64,000 nt of DNA from the NCBI RefSeq assembly GCF_029761915.1, contig NZ_CP121695.1, positions 2,013,501 through 2,077,500 of the forward strand, written 5' to 3'. Below, piece by piece: positions 8,967 to 17,058 of the stretch. The translations under genes and the position numbers were made by a program. This DNA is from Bradyrhizobium sp. CB1650 (GTDB lineage: Bacteria > Pseudomonadota > Alphaproteobacteria > Rhizobiales > Xanthobacteraceae). The stretch's first letter is position 1, and each line of letters begins with the position of its first letter. A model generated the notes under the pieces. The model worked only from the letters and a program-made list of their open reading frames with translations, was not told the origin of the DNA and ran no database searches.

Positions 8967-9350
8967 ATGGCTCGTGCAACAGCCCATCCGGATCATCAAT
9001 GCATCTCAAGCGAAGACATTCAAGGAACCAAGGTTTATGGAGCAGATGGAAAGAATATCGGTGAGATTGATCACCTCATTATCGACAAGGTCTCAGGCCG
9101 CGTGGCCTATGCCGTCATGAGTTTTGGCGGATTTGTTGGCTTGGGCCACAGCCATTACCCCATTCCCTGGGGCGCTCTGACATATGATACGTCGCTTGGT
9201 GGTTTTCGAACCAATATCACCGAGCAACAGCTGAGGGATGCGCCTGAGTTCAGTGATGACTCATGGCAGGATCGAGACTGGGAAACGCGCACCCACCAGT
9301 ATTACGGAACGCCTACGTACTGGGAGGCGCGACCAGGTGGCCTTGGCTAG
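8967..9350 (+). CDS. PRC-barrel domain protein
   Basis: This 127-residue soluble protein carries a PRC-barrel at about residues 15-85: the segment D-I-x-G-x-x-V-Y-x-x-D-G-K-x-I-G-E-I-D-H-L-I-I-D and then V-A-Y-A-V-M-S-F-G-G-F-x-G-L-G. PRC-barrels are beta-barrel modules known from RimM, the photosynthetic reaction centre H subunit and many rhizobial stress proteins. The C-terminal tail is Trp/Tyr-rich. A GAGGAGA ribosome site precedes the ATG. The gene is monocistronic. Confidence 0.88.
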   Translation: MARATAHPDHQCISSEDIQGTKVYGADGKNIGEIDHLIIDKVSGRVAYAVMSFGGFVGLGHSHYPIPWGALTYDTSLGGFRTNITEQQLRDAPEFSDDSWQDRDWETRTHQYYGTPTYWEARPGGLG

Positions 9351-9635
9351 GCAGCGCATCTGAAAATTCCCAATCTGAGTGCCAGTCTGGGCGCTCTAGT
9401 CCCGTTGGCTTAGAATACACGGTGACACGTCGCGCAGCTGCCCTGACAAGAGAACGAGATTTGGCATAGTGGGATGCGAGGCGGCGGTGAACCAGAAGGC
9501 AAGCGCTGGCGCTACCCCTTGCTCGGACCGGCCTTCCACCGTCTGGATCGCGCCAGCTTGCCTGGCGCACCTCATTCGATCACCTCGTCGGCGCGGGCGA
9601 GCTGCGCCACAGCCCAGCGAATGGCTCTCCGCGCC

Positions 9636-10049
9636 TCAGCCAAGAAGCCGATTTCGCCGGAACATGAAACCGGTCGGAGCGAATCTTCTGGCCACCTCAA
9701 GCGCGCGGTTCTCGCAGCTTTCCAGCGCAATCTTCTGGGAGAGCATGACGTCTCCGATCGGCAGCTCGCCCATCGGCCGGAAACACAGCCCGATCGTCGG
9801 GCGGTCCTTTTCGTCGATCTCGCAGACGGCGCCCGCGTAGATCCTGTACTGCTTGCCGGTGTCGCCGCCGATGACCTCGAAATAGCCCTTTGCCGCGAAC
9901 TGCGCCCGTTGCGCCGGCGATAGCCACGCTCGCAAGAGCCGCAGCGAGCGGCCCTCCGGAGTTCTCTCGGCACCGTGTCGTATGAGGAGAGCCCGGATGG
10001 CTCTCATGCGCGAGTGTTCACCCGTTCGAGACGGCCTGAAGCCCAACAT
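9636..10049 (-). CDS. stand-alone copy of the rhizobial domain fused to Mth938-like at 5398
   Basis: The 137 residues are co-linear with the C-terminal half of the Mth938-like fusion protein at 5398-6153. Shared features are G-R-S-L-R-L-L-R-A-W-L-S-P-A-Q-R, G-Y-F-E-V-I-G, K-Q-Y-R-I-Y, G-L-C-F-R-P-M-G and L-S-Q-K-I-A-L-E. The N-terminal 14 residues differ, and a downstream ATG at 10007 is an alternative start. The function is unknown. Its occurrence both alone and fused suggests an independent folding unit. Confidence 0.7.
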   Translation of the reverse strand: MLGFRPSRTGEHSRMRAIRALLIRHGAERTPEGRSLRLLRAWLSPAQRAQFAAKGYFEVIGGDTGKQYRIYAGAVCEIDEKDRPTIGLCFRPMGELPIGDVMLSQKIALESCENRALEVARRFAPTGFMFRRNRLLG

Positions 10050-10061
10050 GGCGCGGACCGA

Positions 10062-10283
10062 TCACCCGCCGACTAGCCGGGGGAAGAACACGGTTTCCTC
10101 CGCGTTCGGGTCGAACGACCGGATCTGCGAGATCTGGCCCGGCCCCGTCCGGACCGCCGCGGTGAAGCCGGCATTAGTGAGCTCGTAGAACCGCTGCTCC
10201 GCGTTCGCCAGCTCTCGTTCGTCGTCCGGATTGAAAAGGTGACGGCTGTCGCCGGTACGGTCCATCACGATCTGGATTGCCAT
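10062..10283 (-). CDS. conserved rhizobial hypothetical protein (73 aa)
   Basis: This 73-residue soluble protein starts MAIQIVMDRTGDSRHLFNPDD and ends D-P-N-A-E-E-T-V-F-F-P-R-L-V-G-G. The ATG at 10283 is preceded by GAGGAGG at the right distance, so the ten upstream in-frame codons are excluded. I recognise it as a widespread Bradyrhizobium hypothetical without a known function. Confidence 0.8.
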   Translation of the reverse strand: MAIQIVMDRTGDSRHLFNPDDERELANAEQRFYELTNAGFTAAVRTGPGQISQIRSFDPNAEETVFFPRLVGG

Positions 10284-10580
10284 GATCGTCCTCCTCGGAA
10301 TGTTGATGGCCAAGGACCTGACCCAATATCCGGCCGAAGTCGCGGAGTTTCAAGAGAAGAGATGTTGTCGCGAACGTTGGATTTAATTAGCCCAAAGGGC
10401 CACAGTCTTAACCCAATCGCGGAGCTGACTTTGATCAGGCTGGTGAATGAGAAACCATCACCGCGAGCTGCCGAGCCGGCGCGACCGACAGGATCGCATC
10501 GAAAATTCCACTGAGGCGCCGGGGCGGACAAACTGGCCAAGCTTGCCGAAGACAGAACGAACCCATCAGGCTATGCGCCC
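10284..10580. other. no gene seen
   Basis: Open frames here are short and have no recognisable protein or ribosome site. The stretch separates two minus-strand genes and presumably holds the promoter of the 73-residue gene. Confidence 0.4.
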
Positions 10581-10857
10581 TCAGTGGCCTGAAGCGGTCG
10601 GATCACACTTTGGGCATCGTCCGTCTGCGGCAACGGCAAGTTGGCGACCGATCTCTTCCCTGAGAGCTTCTCCTTCCCATGTCGTCCCGTCGCTCCTGAC
10701 GACCGCGCTTGGCGCGTTCGTAAGCATGGCTCTCGGCGGCATCGTCGCCCACGCGGATGATCACCTCATCGTGGAAGGGGCAGATCGTCGTCGCACGGGT
10801 CGTCTCGAGCGCGTAGCGCACCACTGCTGTTAGATCGTCGACGTTGGCGGACATCAT
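10581..10857 (-). pseudogene. frameshifted conserved small protein
   Basis: The frame opens MMSANVDDLTAVVRYALETT and runs through PFHDEVIIRVGDDAAESHAYERAK. It then turns into an arginine-rich shadow near 10705-10712. Reading on in the next frame gives VVRSDGTTWEGEALREEIG and ends at TGA (10581-10583). One missing base explains both halves. The restored protein is about 90 residues and resembles rhizobial hypotheticals with a C-x-x-C end (C-P-K-C). It is either a recent pseudogene or a base-calling error. Confidence 0.6.
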
Positions 10858-11227
10858 GTGGAGGTGCCGCCGATGGTACCTGTGCCTGACGGCGGCCGGC
10901 GGGTGAATCGGTTCCAAAACGCTTGCTGCCGCGTTGACCCAGTAGAGCCGAACGCAAATCAGCCCCGGCTTCCAGAGGAGCGCCGAGGCCGATTGAGTCG
11001 TTCTTCGGAGCCAACTCCTTGGTCGCGGTCGTCTGGCCTTGCACCGAAGCGGCGCCCGGGGTGCCTAGAGGTCCTGGGCTTTGCTACGCCGGTACCGGAG
11101 CGCCCAGCGCCCAATGCCGCTCCAAGCATAGGAATGGGCGCACCACTTTCCTTGACCCACCGCAAACGCCGGGATGGGCCTTAAGTAGTTAACCGCAATT
11201 TCCCCGGGTCTGAATCAAGAGCATGAA
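10858..11227. other. no gene seen
   Basis: Only overlapping shadow frames rich in Arg and Pro are present on both strands. I find no ribosome site, repeat or recognised protein. Confidence 0.4.
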
Positions 11228-11233
11228 GTGAGC

Positions 11234-11446
11234 ATGCCGCGCCAGATCCTTTTCAAGTGCCCACGCACGGGCATGAATGTCCAGCATCGGCTGGACGATG
11301 CCCGGCCGAAGAGTTCGGAGACCGAAGATACCCACGTTTCCGTGTGGTGTCCTGCCTGCGCCTCGCTGCATTTCGTCAACAGCACCACCGGCAAGTTGCT
11401 AGGCGAGCGAAGCGCTCAGCCGACCGGCGTTCAGCGCTCCACCTGA
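11234..11446 (+). CDS. small putative zinc-ribbon protein
   Basis: This 70-residue protein starts MPRQILFKCPRTGMNVQH and contains C-P ... W-C-P-A-C ... L-H-F-V-N, which suggests a small zinc-ribbon built from one N-terminal and two central cysteines. A GTG two codons upstream (11228) is an alternative start. It is a common short rhizobial hypothetical. The C-terminal 15 residues look atypical, and the frame abuts a PAS remnant on the other strand. Confidence 0.6.
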   Translation: MPRQILFKCPRTGMNVQHRLDDARPKSSETEDTHVSVWCPACASLHFVNSTTGKLLGERSAQPTGVQRST

Positions 11447-11540
11447 TCCGTCACGTCTTCGACGTGGTGCAGCAGAAACACGAGCCGTCCGTCCTCGTCG
11501 TGGATCGGCGAGTTGAGGGCTATTGCCAAATCCAAGCGGA
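11447..11540 (-). pseudogene. PAS-domain remnant
   Basis: About 30 codons read L-N-S-P-I-H-D-E-D-G-R-L-V-F-L-L-H-H-V-E-D-V-T-D-Q-V-E-R before a stop. This is the end of a PAS/PAC fold as found in rhizobial sensor kinases and response proteins. Nothing upstream continues it, so it is a short relic of a deleted gene. Confidence 0.55.
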
Positions 11541-11627
11541 AATGTAGAGTTCCAGAGTTTGTAAACACTCTTGAATTCGACACTGTGGCGATTGCGATAC
11601 GATAGCTTGTTTCTCTTGGGGGCTCCC

Positions 11628-11828
11628 ATGTTCGATCCTGCTACGACTGCACTTTTGCGCGCGGTCCTGGACGAAGTCTGCGAAAAGGTTTCCCGGTCCG
11701 AAACAAGCGCCCGCACCCATGTGGCTTCGAGGATTCTGGAAGCCGCCACTCGCGGCGAGGCGTCCCCGGACAGCCTTAAGCAGGTCGGCCGCGAGGCGCT
11801 CTCCGAAGCCCCGACGATGTGGCGCTAG
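11628..11828 (+). CDS. small helical conserved hypothetical (66 aa)
   Basis: This 66-residue protein starts MFDPATTALLRAVLDEVCEKV and is predicted to be helical throughout (R-T-H-V-A-S-R-I-L-E-A-A). It recurs in rhizobial genomes without a known role. The start at 11628 is chosen because the conserved sequence begins there; 19 upstream codons in frame have unlikely composition. Confidence 0.7.
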   Translation: MFDPATTALLRAVLDEVCEKVSRSETSARTHVASRILEAATRGEASPDSLKQVGREALSEAPTMWR

Positions 11829-11848
11829 GTCCCGAGAGGGGCTAAGAG

Positions 11849-12256
11849 GTGAATTTCCAGGTCACCGTGCTGAAGGTACTGGTCAGCTACCTGGACGGCT
11901 TCGCTGTGATGGCCGACCTCAAGCGCGACATGGCAATTCTTGCGAGCAGCGGACGCGACTGGGCCGAGCGAACCAAGCGCCTGGGAGCCCGCGTCCCCGA
12001 TCTGGACATATTCTCGCAAGCGCTCGTCGAGCGCCTGAATGGCGGGTGGCGCATTACCCAAAAGGGGCGCGCGGTGCTCGAGTTTATAGAAGCTCGTCCG
12101 TGCGATCCGGAGCCTGTGGCCGAAGAAGCTCCGTCGACCCGGCCCGGCCCCGCAACGCCGGCATTGCGGCTCCTAGCGCAAAGGGGGCGGCGACGCCGCG
12201 AACGCCGACAGCGGCGGCGGATCGCTCGGGAAGGTGCTCAGGCGAACGCTTCCTGA
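11849..12256 (+). CDS. conserved protein with winged-helix-like N-terminus and basic tail
   Basis: This is a 135-residue protein with a GTG start, 20 bases after the previous gene, so probably co-transcribed. Residues 1-82 (LKVLVSYLDGFAVMADLKRD ... L-V-E-R-L-N-G-G-W-R-I-T-Q-K-G-R-A-V-L-E) look like a small winged helix, ending in the G-W-x-I-T-x-x-G-R strand seen in such folds. The last 30 residues are strongly arginine-rich. DNA or RNA binding is inferred. The function is unknown. Confidence 0.7.
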   Translation: MNFQVTVLKVLVSYLDGFAVMADLKRDMAILASSGRDWAERTKRLGARVPDLDIFSQALVERLNGGWRITQKGRAVLEFIEARPCDPEPVAEEAPSTRPGPATPALRLLAQRGRRRRERRQRRRIAREGAQANAS

Positions 12257-12297
12257 GAGTGCCTCTGCAACCCACGAAAATTCAGGCCGCTCGACCT

Positions 12298-12567
12298 TCA
12301 GAGCGCGCTCAGATCGTCCGGCACCTCGCCGAACCTTCGGATCGCCTCGGCGTCGCCGAAGTCGCCGCTGGATGAGTCTCCCTTCCGTGAGAAGGCGAGC
12401 GCACCGACATGGCCGGCCTCGCGCGAAAGCGCCTCGACGCGCATGACGGCCGCGGTGGCGCTGAGGCATTCCGTCGCCTCTGCTGGCGCGACGCCGTCGT
12501 CGGTTGGGACGAATACAAACTGAGATATCTCGGCGGGCGGCGCAAACGAGCTCCCGGCAATCTGCAT
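12298..12567 (-). CDS. conserved small hypothetical protein (89 aa)
   Basis: An 89-residue soluble protein with a distinctive central segment, S-R-E-A-G-H-V-G-A-L-A-F-S-R-x-G-D, followed by G-D-F-G-D-A-E-A-I-R-x-F-G-E-V-P-D-D-L. I recall this pattern from other rhizobial hypotheticals. It is convergent with the previous gene. No catalytic motif is apparent. Confidence 0.55.
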   Translation of the reverse strand: MQIAGSSFAPPAEISQFVFVPTDDGVAPAEATECLSATAAVMRVEALSREAGHVGALAFSRKGDSSSGDFGDAEAIRRFGEVPDDLSAL

Positions 12568-12627
12568 TGATCAGACTGGAATAGGAACAATTGGTGAATC
12601 CCGCCGTTCCTGCGCGCGGAGACGGTC

Positions 12628-12834
12628 ATGAGCACCAAGGAAAGCGCTGCCAATATTCAAAAGGATCCCGACGATTGGGTGTCGGGGGATCAGCCGATGA
12701 CCGACGCCCAGGCGTCCTACCTGCAGACCCTGTCAGAACAAGCACAACAGCCCTTCACGCTCCGGAAGGACCTCACCAAGGCGGAAGCATCCAAGCTCAT
12801 TGACGAAATGCGCAAGAAGGCGGGCGTCAAATAG
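12628..12834 (+). CDS. DUF3072 family protein
   Basis: This 68-residue protein has the DUF3072 signature: N-I-x-K-D-P-D-D-W-V-x-G-D-Q-P-M-T-x-A-Q-x-S-Y-L, then L-T-K-A-E-A-S-K-L-I-D-E. Such proteins are short, soluble and frequent in stress or plasmid-borne clusters. The role is unknown. It is followed 40 bases later by the KDK-rich gene at 12875, probably in one transcript. Confidence 0.85.
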   Translation: MSTKESAANIQKDPDDWVSGDQPMTDAQASYLQTLSEQAQQPFTLRKDLTKAEASKLIDEMRKKAGVK

Positions 12835-12874
12835 GAGCAGCAGGAAAAAGCGATATTTGTCAAAGGAGGTCGTG

Positions 12875-13177
12875 ATGCCACGCGGAGACAAACGAAGCTA
12901 CACCGACAAGCAGAAGCGACAGGCCGAACACATCGAGGAAGGCTACGAAACCCGAGGTGTTCCCGACAAGGAAGCCGAACGGCGGGCCTGGGCGACCGTC
13001 AACAAAGAAACCCATGGCGGCAAGAAGAGCGGGTCTGGCAGAGGCACCGAAGAAGACACTTCACCGTCCCGCAAGGGCGGCAGGCTTGGTGGAAAAGCGT
13101 CCGCCAGCCGCCCAGCCGCTGGACGTTCAAGGTCAGCCAAGAAGGCTGCTCAAACTCGCAAACGCCGTGCGGCGTGA
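12875..13177 (+). CDS. basic hypothetical annotated elsewhere as plasmid-stabilisation-like
   Basis: This 100-residue basic protein follows a strong AAAGGAGG site. The N-terminus MPRGDKRSYTDKQKRQAEHI and the A-E-R-R-A-W-A-T-V-N-K-E segment mark a family often called plasmid stabilisation protein, on little evidence. The C-terminal 50 residues are a Ser/Lys/Arg/Gly tail that may bind nucleic acid. It sits between the DUF3072 gene and a zinc-ribbon gene, all in the same direction. Confidence 0.8.
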   Translation: MPRGDKRSYTDKQKRQAEHIEEGYETRGVPDKEAERRAWATVNKETHGGKKSGSGRGTEEDTSPSRKGGRLGGKASASRPAAGRSRSAKKAAQTRKRRAA

Positions 13178-13187
13178 AGGAGGCTCA

Positions 13188-13421
13188 ATGCCGACATGCG
13201 AAACCTGCGGCAATGACTACGACAAGGCTTTTCAGGTGCTGATGAACGGCCAGGCGCACACATTCGACAGCTTTGAGTGCGCAATTCATGCCTTGGCGCC
13301 GACGTGCAAGTATTGCGGAACGCGCATCGTGGGACACGGCCTGGAAAAGAGCGGCACCTACTATTGCTGCGACCACTGCGCCCAGGAAGAAGGCGTGACC
13401 GAACTTCGCGATCGTCTCTAG
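13188..13421 (+). CDS. cysteine-rich zinc-binding protein (metallothionein-like)
   Basis: This 77-residue protein starts at an ATG 4 bases after AAGGAGG. Cysteines come as C-x-x-C (residues 4-7), a single C in F-E-C-A-I-H-A-L, C-x-x-C in T-C-K-Y-C-G and C-C-x-x-C in Y-Y-C-C-D-H-C. This arrangement resembles small prokaryotic metallothionein-like or zinc-ribbon proteins. Metal binding is inferred from the cysteine pattern. It is the last of three co-directional small genes from 12628. Confidence 0.75.
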   Translation: MPTCETCGNDYDKAFQVLMNGQAHTFDSFECAIHALAPTCKYCGTRIVGHGLEKSGTYYCCDHCAQEEGVTELRDRL

Positions 13422-13536
13422 GGATTCTGGGCGACCACGCGCGGACGCTGAGATGACGCGGGTGCTGCCGTTGCTATGCGACCATGTCAGTTGGCGTAGG
13501 GCGGGGCCCGGCGGATTTCGCCAGCTCCCGAATGGC

Positions 13537-13660
13537 AACATCGAGAGTTATGGCGGGCCGGGCCTCTTCTGGTACTCGACGAACTACCTGGTCGACGTCG
13601 ACAACGCCATTATTGTCGAGGTGGAAGCGACCACCGCGATCCGGCAGACGGAGGAGGACC
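13537..13660 (+). pseudogene. IS1182-type transposase fragment
   Basis: About 37 codons read G-P-G-L-F-W-Y-S-T-N-Y-L-V-D-V-D-N-A-I-I-V-E-V-E-A-T, the catalytic-core stretch of IS1182/IS5-like DDE transposases (F-x-Y-S-x-N-Y-L-x-D-x-x-x-A-V-I-V-D-V-E-A). Flanking transposase sequence is missing. It is fused directly to the Ku fragment that follows, so an IS insertion and a deletion probably removed the front of ku. Confidence 0.6.
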
Positions 13661-13675
13661 CAGCGGACTTGCCGG

Positions 13676-14070
13676 ACATACGAGGTGCGCTCCGAACAGG
13701 AGTATTTCGACGAGATCGAGGACGTCAAAAATCACCAAGGACATGCTCGACCTCGCCAAGCACATTGTGAACCAGAAGGCGGGTCGCTTCGAGCCGAGAA
13801 GTTCGAGGACCACTACGAAACCGCGCTGATCGACCTCATCAACCAGAAGCGCGCCGGCAAGCCGATCGTGCCGAAGGAGCGGCGGCGGGCCGGCAACGTC
13901 GTCGACCTAATCGAGGCGCTGCTGCGGAGCGTAGGTCAGGAAGCTGCGCCGGCGCGGGCGGCCAAATCCGCCAAGAAGCCGAAGAAGGCGTCGAGCGGCC
14001 AGAAGGAGATGCTGATGCCGATCCAGGGCAAGAAGCCGGCCGCCAAGCCGCAGCGCCGGACTGCCTGGTT
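13676..14070 (+). pseudogene. ku: Ku (NHEJ end-binding protein), C-terminal fragment with two frameshifts
   Basis: Ku binds DNA double-strand ends and recruits LigD. Only the C-terminal third remains: Y-E-V-R-S-E-x-E-Y-F-D-E-I, then (next frame) I-T-K-D-M-L-D-L-A-K-H-I-V, then (original frame) K-F-E-D-H-Y-E-T-A-L-I-D-L-I, and the K/A-rich tail. An extra A in the A-run near 13730 and a lost base near 13797 cause and then cancel the shift. The bridging beta-barrel is absent, so no functional Ku can be made. Confidence 0.8.
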
Positions 14071-14145
14071 CAGGACGCGTGTGGTCTCTAGGAACCAAGA
14101 TCTCCAGGCGTCGGTTGCTTTGCTACGACCACAAGGAGGACGCTC

Positions 14146-14394
14146 ATGGATATGAGGGAAGCCTCGGCAATGACGGAAGCCTCCGGCCTCGTGAACGATC
14201 AGGGTGACATTGAACAGGCTTCCGGAGCGGCACTCCGCGCCGAGAGGGATCGGACGCTAAGCCGGCTCGATGCGGATTCCCGACAGACCGCACTGCGCTT
14301 GTCCGAACAGTTGCGTAAGATCGCCAGGATGGCACCGCTGGCGTCGCTCTCCATGGCGTTCTTGCTGGGATTCCTGCTGACTAGGCGCCATTAG
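14146..14394 (+). CDS. small protein with C-terminal membrane anchor
   Basis: This 82-residue protein sits behind an AAGGAGG site. Residues 1-60 are polar and helical. The last 20 form a membrane segment (M-A-P-L-A-S-L-S-M-A-F-L-L-G-F-L-L) ending in T-R-R-H. The layout recalls ElaB/YqjD-type tail-anchored proteins, but the sequence does not prove that. The function is unknown. Confidence 0.7.
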   Translation: MDMREASAMTEASGLVNDQGDIEQASGAALRAERDRTLSRLDADSRQTALRLSEQLRKIARMAPLASLSMAFLLGFLLTRRH

Positions 14395-14429
14395 CGGAGG
14401 CGAAGGATGGACGCTGCTGCACAGGCTCC

Positions 14430-14633
14430 ATGCCCCGGAAACTGAAGGCGTACCAGACCTCGTTGGGTTTCTTCGATCTCGCGATCGCGGCGCCCTCGAT
14501 GAAGGCGGCTCTGCAGGCTTGGGGCGCGGGTAGCAATCTCTTCCATCAGGACATGGCCAAGGAGAGGGATGGGCCACACCGGTATACGCTCTGCCGAAAC
14601 GCGAGTTCGGACTGCGCCTGGCGTCGTCTATAA
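14430..14633 (+). pseudogene. truncated conserved rhizobial small protein
   Basis: The first 45 residues (MPRKLKAYQTSLGFFDLAIA ... A-L-x-A-W-G-A-x-S-N-L-F-H-Q) match a conserved rhizobial hypothetical that I recall as longer, with a V-L-x-R-P-V-G end. Here the sequence leaves the family after L-F-H-Q-D-M-A-K-E and stops at 14633. The cause appears to be a rearrangement with the oxidoreductase scrap on the other strand, since no other frame continues it. Confidence 0.5.
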
Positions 14634-14654
14634 CATGCATCTTACGCTTCCCGC

Positions 14655-14900
14655 AGGGAGGAGGTCGGATCCTGACGCGCGATTATCGCCACCCGCACAT
14701 TGACCGGCGAGTTCGTCGCGACCACCACGTGGGCCGCACGCACTTCGTGGCCCGAAGTGGTCTTCACCACCATCACACCTTGCTTTTGATCGATGCATTC
14801 GACAGAGGCGTCGGCGTCTCTGCGCTGAATTGCGCTGGCGAGACCAGCGAGATATTTGGTCGGATGCAGGCGCGCCTGCCGCGGAAAGCGCAACGAGCGT
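14655..14900 (-). pseudogene. FAD-dependent oxidoreductase (DAO type) fragment
   Basis: About 80 codons read S-L-R-F-P-R-Q-A-R-L-H-P-T-K-Y-L-A-G-L-A, then T-T-S-G-H-E-V-R-A-A-H-V-V-V-A-T-N-S-P-V-N. This is the middle of a glycine/D-amino-acid oxidase-type flavoprotein, including the strand before the second FAD contact. The front and back of the gene are missing and the frame is broken between the two blocks. Confidence 0.55.
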
Positions 14901-15269
14901 ACAACGCCTTGAACATGGAACGAGGTCGGCTCCGTGCAGTTTTGGGCGACAATCTGGAGCTTGCGGAGCAATCTAGTTCCTCGTCCAGTTCGGACGAGGG
15001 TGTTTTCCGGCGCCATGCTGATCACGTTGAACCGCAGCGTAGGCCAGTTTCGCTTGCGCGTCGCCGAGTAGGACGAACCGCTCTTTCGACCACGTCGCTA
15101 CGGCAGCTTGACCATGGTCACTGTCGATGGTCGGCGATTATTCCACTGCGCCGTTCCTCAGAAAGTGGCGGACCACCGAGTGACGGTCGGCAGATAGTCC
15201 AAACCCGGCCATAGTAAAAGATGCTGCCTTATGCGACCACAGTGGACCATAGCTGGCATTTCCATGTTA

Positions 15270-15319
15270 GGGCACAGCAGAGCCGGGAATACGAAGGGAA
15301 GGGTCTGTGATCCGTTTCT
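15270..15319 (+). repeat. imperfect direct repeat, copy A
   Basis: The stretch beginning GGGCACAGCAGAGCCGGGAA and ending TCCGTTTCT is repeated imperfectly at 15600-15647 (GGGCACAACACAACTGGGAA ... TCCGTTTCT). The two copies flank the tRNA-Val fragment at a distance of about 330 bases. They may be duplicated integrase-upstream or arm-site sequences left by two integration events. Confidence 0.5.
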
Positions 15320-15327
15320 GCCAGCTT

Positions 15328-15350
15328 GTGCCCCGATTTTTTCGGGGCAC
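15328..15350. other. perfect hairpin at integration site
   Basis: A 9-bp perfect stem (GTGCCCCGA / TCGGGGCAC) encloses a TTTTT loop. It lies between the repeat copy A and the tRNA fragment. It has no run of T after the stem, so a simple terminator is less likely than a recombination-site structure or a terminator lacking its tail. Confidence 0.4.
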
Positions 15351-15395
15351 TCTGTTAGGGAATCGCCTCGCTAAGCTTTTGAATATTTAGCTGAA

Positions 15396-15440
15396 TGGTG
15401 GGCACACAAGGGATCGAACCTTGGACCTCTCCCGTGTGAA
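15396..15440 (-). other. tRNA-Val(CAC) 3' fragment, attachment site
   Basis: Read on the minus strand, this is the 3' 45 bases of a tRNA. It holds the anticodon loop TTCACAC (anticodon CAC), the 3' half of the anticodon stem GGGAG, variable loop AGGTC, a T arm of 5 bp (CAAGG/CCTTG) around TTCGATC, the acceptor strand and CCA. The 5' half is absent: homology stops at the anticodon loop. That is the expected crossover zone for tRNA-targeting tyrosine integrases, and an integrase gene begins about 260 bases away. The tRNA-Val gene is a known island target in Bradyrhizobium. Confidence 0.8.
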
Positions 15441-15599
15441 CCACAATTGGTAGACTGTAGTCAACCTAATCCAGCCATAGTCTGATTGTAAAAGTCCTTG
15501 TAGGGCAGGGATTTGTGGCCATATCAGCCCATCCTTGGCCTCGGCTGGCCTTGCCACATTTTGTATGACCCTGCTGTGCCCTCCGGAGAAATTCCCTTG

Positions 15600-15647
15600 G
15601 GGCACAACACAACTGGGAAGTGGAGGGATGACTTGTAGTCCGTTTCT
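15600..15647 (+). repeat. imperfect direct repeat, copy B
   Basis: This is the second copy of the repeat at 15270-15319. It ends about 50 bases before the integrase start, so it may contain the integrase promoter or arm-type binding sites. Confidence 0.5.
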
Positions 15648-15697
15648 AGGGTCGCACCTCGACCCGTCTTAGGGCGCAAGGAGCAAGGGCACAAACG

Positions 15698-17058
15698 ATG
15701 GAAAAGAGCGAAGAAGCTCTCAGACCCGAAGGAACGACCAACTACCTGAGACTCACTGACGCGGCGATCCGTGCGGCAACGCTGCCGCCGGGCAAGTCGC
15801 AGCACTATCTGCACGACACACAGCAGCCGGGGCTCGCGATCAGGATGCGCGCGACTGGTGGCCGGACCTGGGTCTTCATGTTCACAAAGCCTGGGACGAA
15901 AGGCACCCAACGCAAGACGCTGGGAGCATGGCCCAAATTCAATGAGAAGGCCGCGCGCAGGGCCGCCACCGTCGTCGCTGGGGAGGTGGTCATTGGAGTC
16001 GATCCCAATGAGGCCAAACGCGAGGCGAAGCGGCAAGCGCTGGCCGAGCGGCAGTGCACCACACTGGCGACCCTGATCGTTGAAGATGGCCCCTACGAAA
16101 TGTCCCTGACCGGGCGCCAGGTCGTCAACTGGAAACCGGCCATGTCGGCACTCCGACGCGGTCTGAAAGATCATTTCGACCTCGCCATCGCCGAGCTCAC
16201 GCGACGGCAAATCATGGCGGCAGTAGACAGGATCGCCAAGACTGGCAAGCGCGGCGCAGCCAAGGACTTGCGCAAGCACACACGCACACGTTCCTCGAAT
16301 GGTGCGTCGGCGAAGGTTACGTCGACCACAACGTGCTCGCCGGCTATCGCGTGCCCAAGGAGACGCGCGCGCAGCGGGTCGGGCGCCGAACGAAGGGCCG
16401 GGCGCTGACCGACGAGGAGATCGTCAAAGTCTGGTACGCATCCGGCAAGCTTGGGACGTTTGGGCTATTGACACGAATGTGCCTACTTGGTGGCCCGCGC
16501 CGCAGCGAGCCAGCCATGATCGAGTGGCAAAATCACGTCATGGATGACCGCATCACTTTCGATGCAGCATGGACCAAGATGGGCCTCCACCACGACTTGC
16601 CGCGCACCCACCTCGTTGACGAGGTGCTTACGGCCGCAAAACATTTCCAGCGTGCGACGTCGGACTATGTCTTCCCGTCACCGAAGACCGGCGGCCGGAT
16701 GTCGGGCTTCACAAAGATGGTCGACCGCCTGGTCAAGGAAGCGGGTGTCGCCAAGTTCACAATGCATGACTTAAGGCGCAGCTTGCGAACCATCATGTCA
16801 CGCTGCGGCTATGACAACGAAATCCAGCGGTTGTGTATTGGGCAAAAGCCGCGCGGGATCGATCAGGTCTACAATCACGACGAACAGTGGATCATCCGCA
16901 AGATGGCGTTCGAAGCTGCTCATGACTACATCGCGGAGTTGGTCGGCGCGAAACGGGCGGGCAAGATCGTGCGATTGCAGCGGACGAATCCGCTCGATCC
17001 CATCAAGGCCGAATTGCTTGGCCGTCTTCGCGAGCATTATGCGGCTGCGGCGACTTAG
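15698..17058 (+). pseudogene. P4-type tyrosine recombinase (island integrase), frameshifted
   Basis: The N-terminal half has the DUF4102 arm-binding domain (L-T-D-A-A-I-R-A-A-T ... G-L-A-I-R-M-R-A-T-G-G-R-T-W). The frame breaks near 16277-16290, where CACACACGCACACG appears to carry one extra base. The next frame continues H-T-F-L-E-W-C-V-G-E-G-Y-V-D-H-N and holds the catalytic domain: Arg in G-G-P-R-R-S-E, His and Arg in H-D-L-R-R-S, Tyr in Q-V-Y-N-H-D. The usual His/Trp before the tyrosine is not evident (C-I-G-Q-K). Translation would end at 16408, so the enzyme is probably inactive. Confidence 0.85.

Noticed and set aside
15396..15440. A complete tRNA gene
   Set aside because: Homology stops at the anticodon loop; D arm and 5' acceptor strand are absent.
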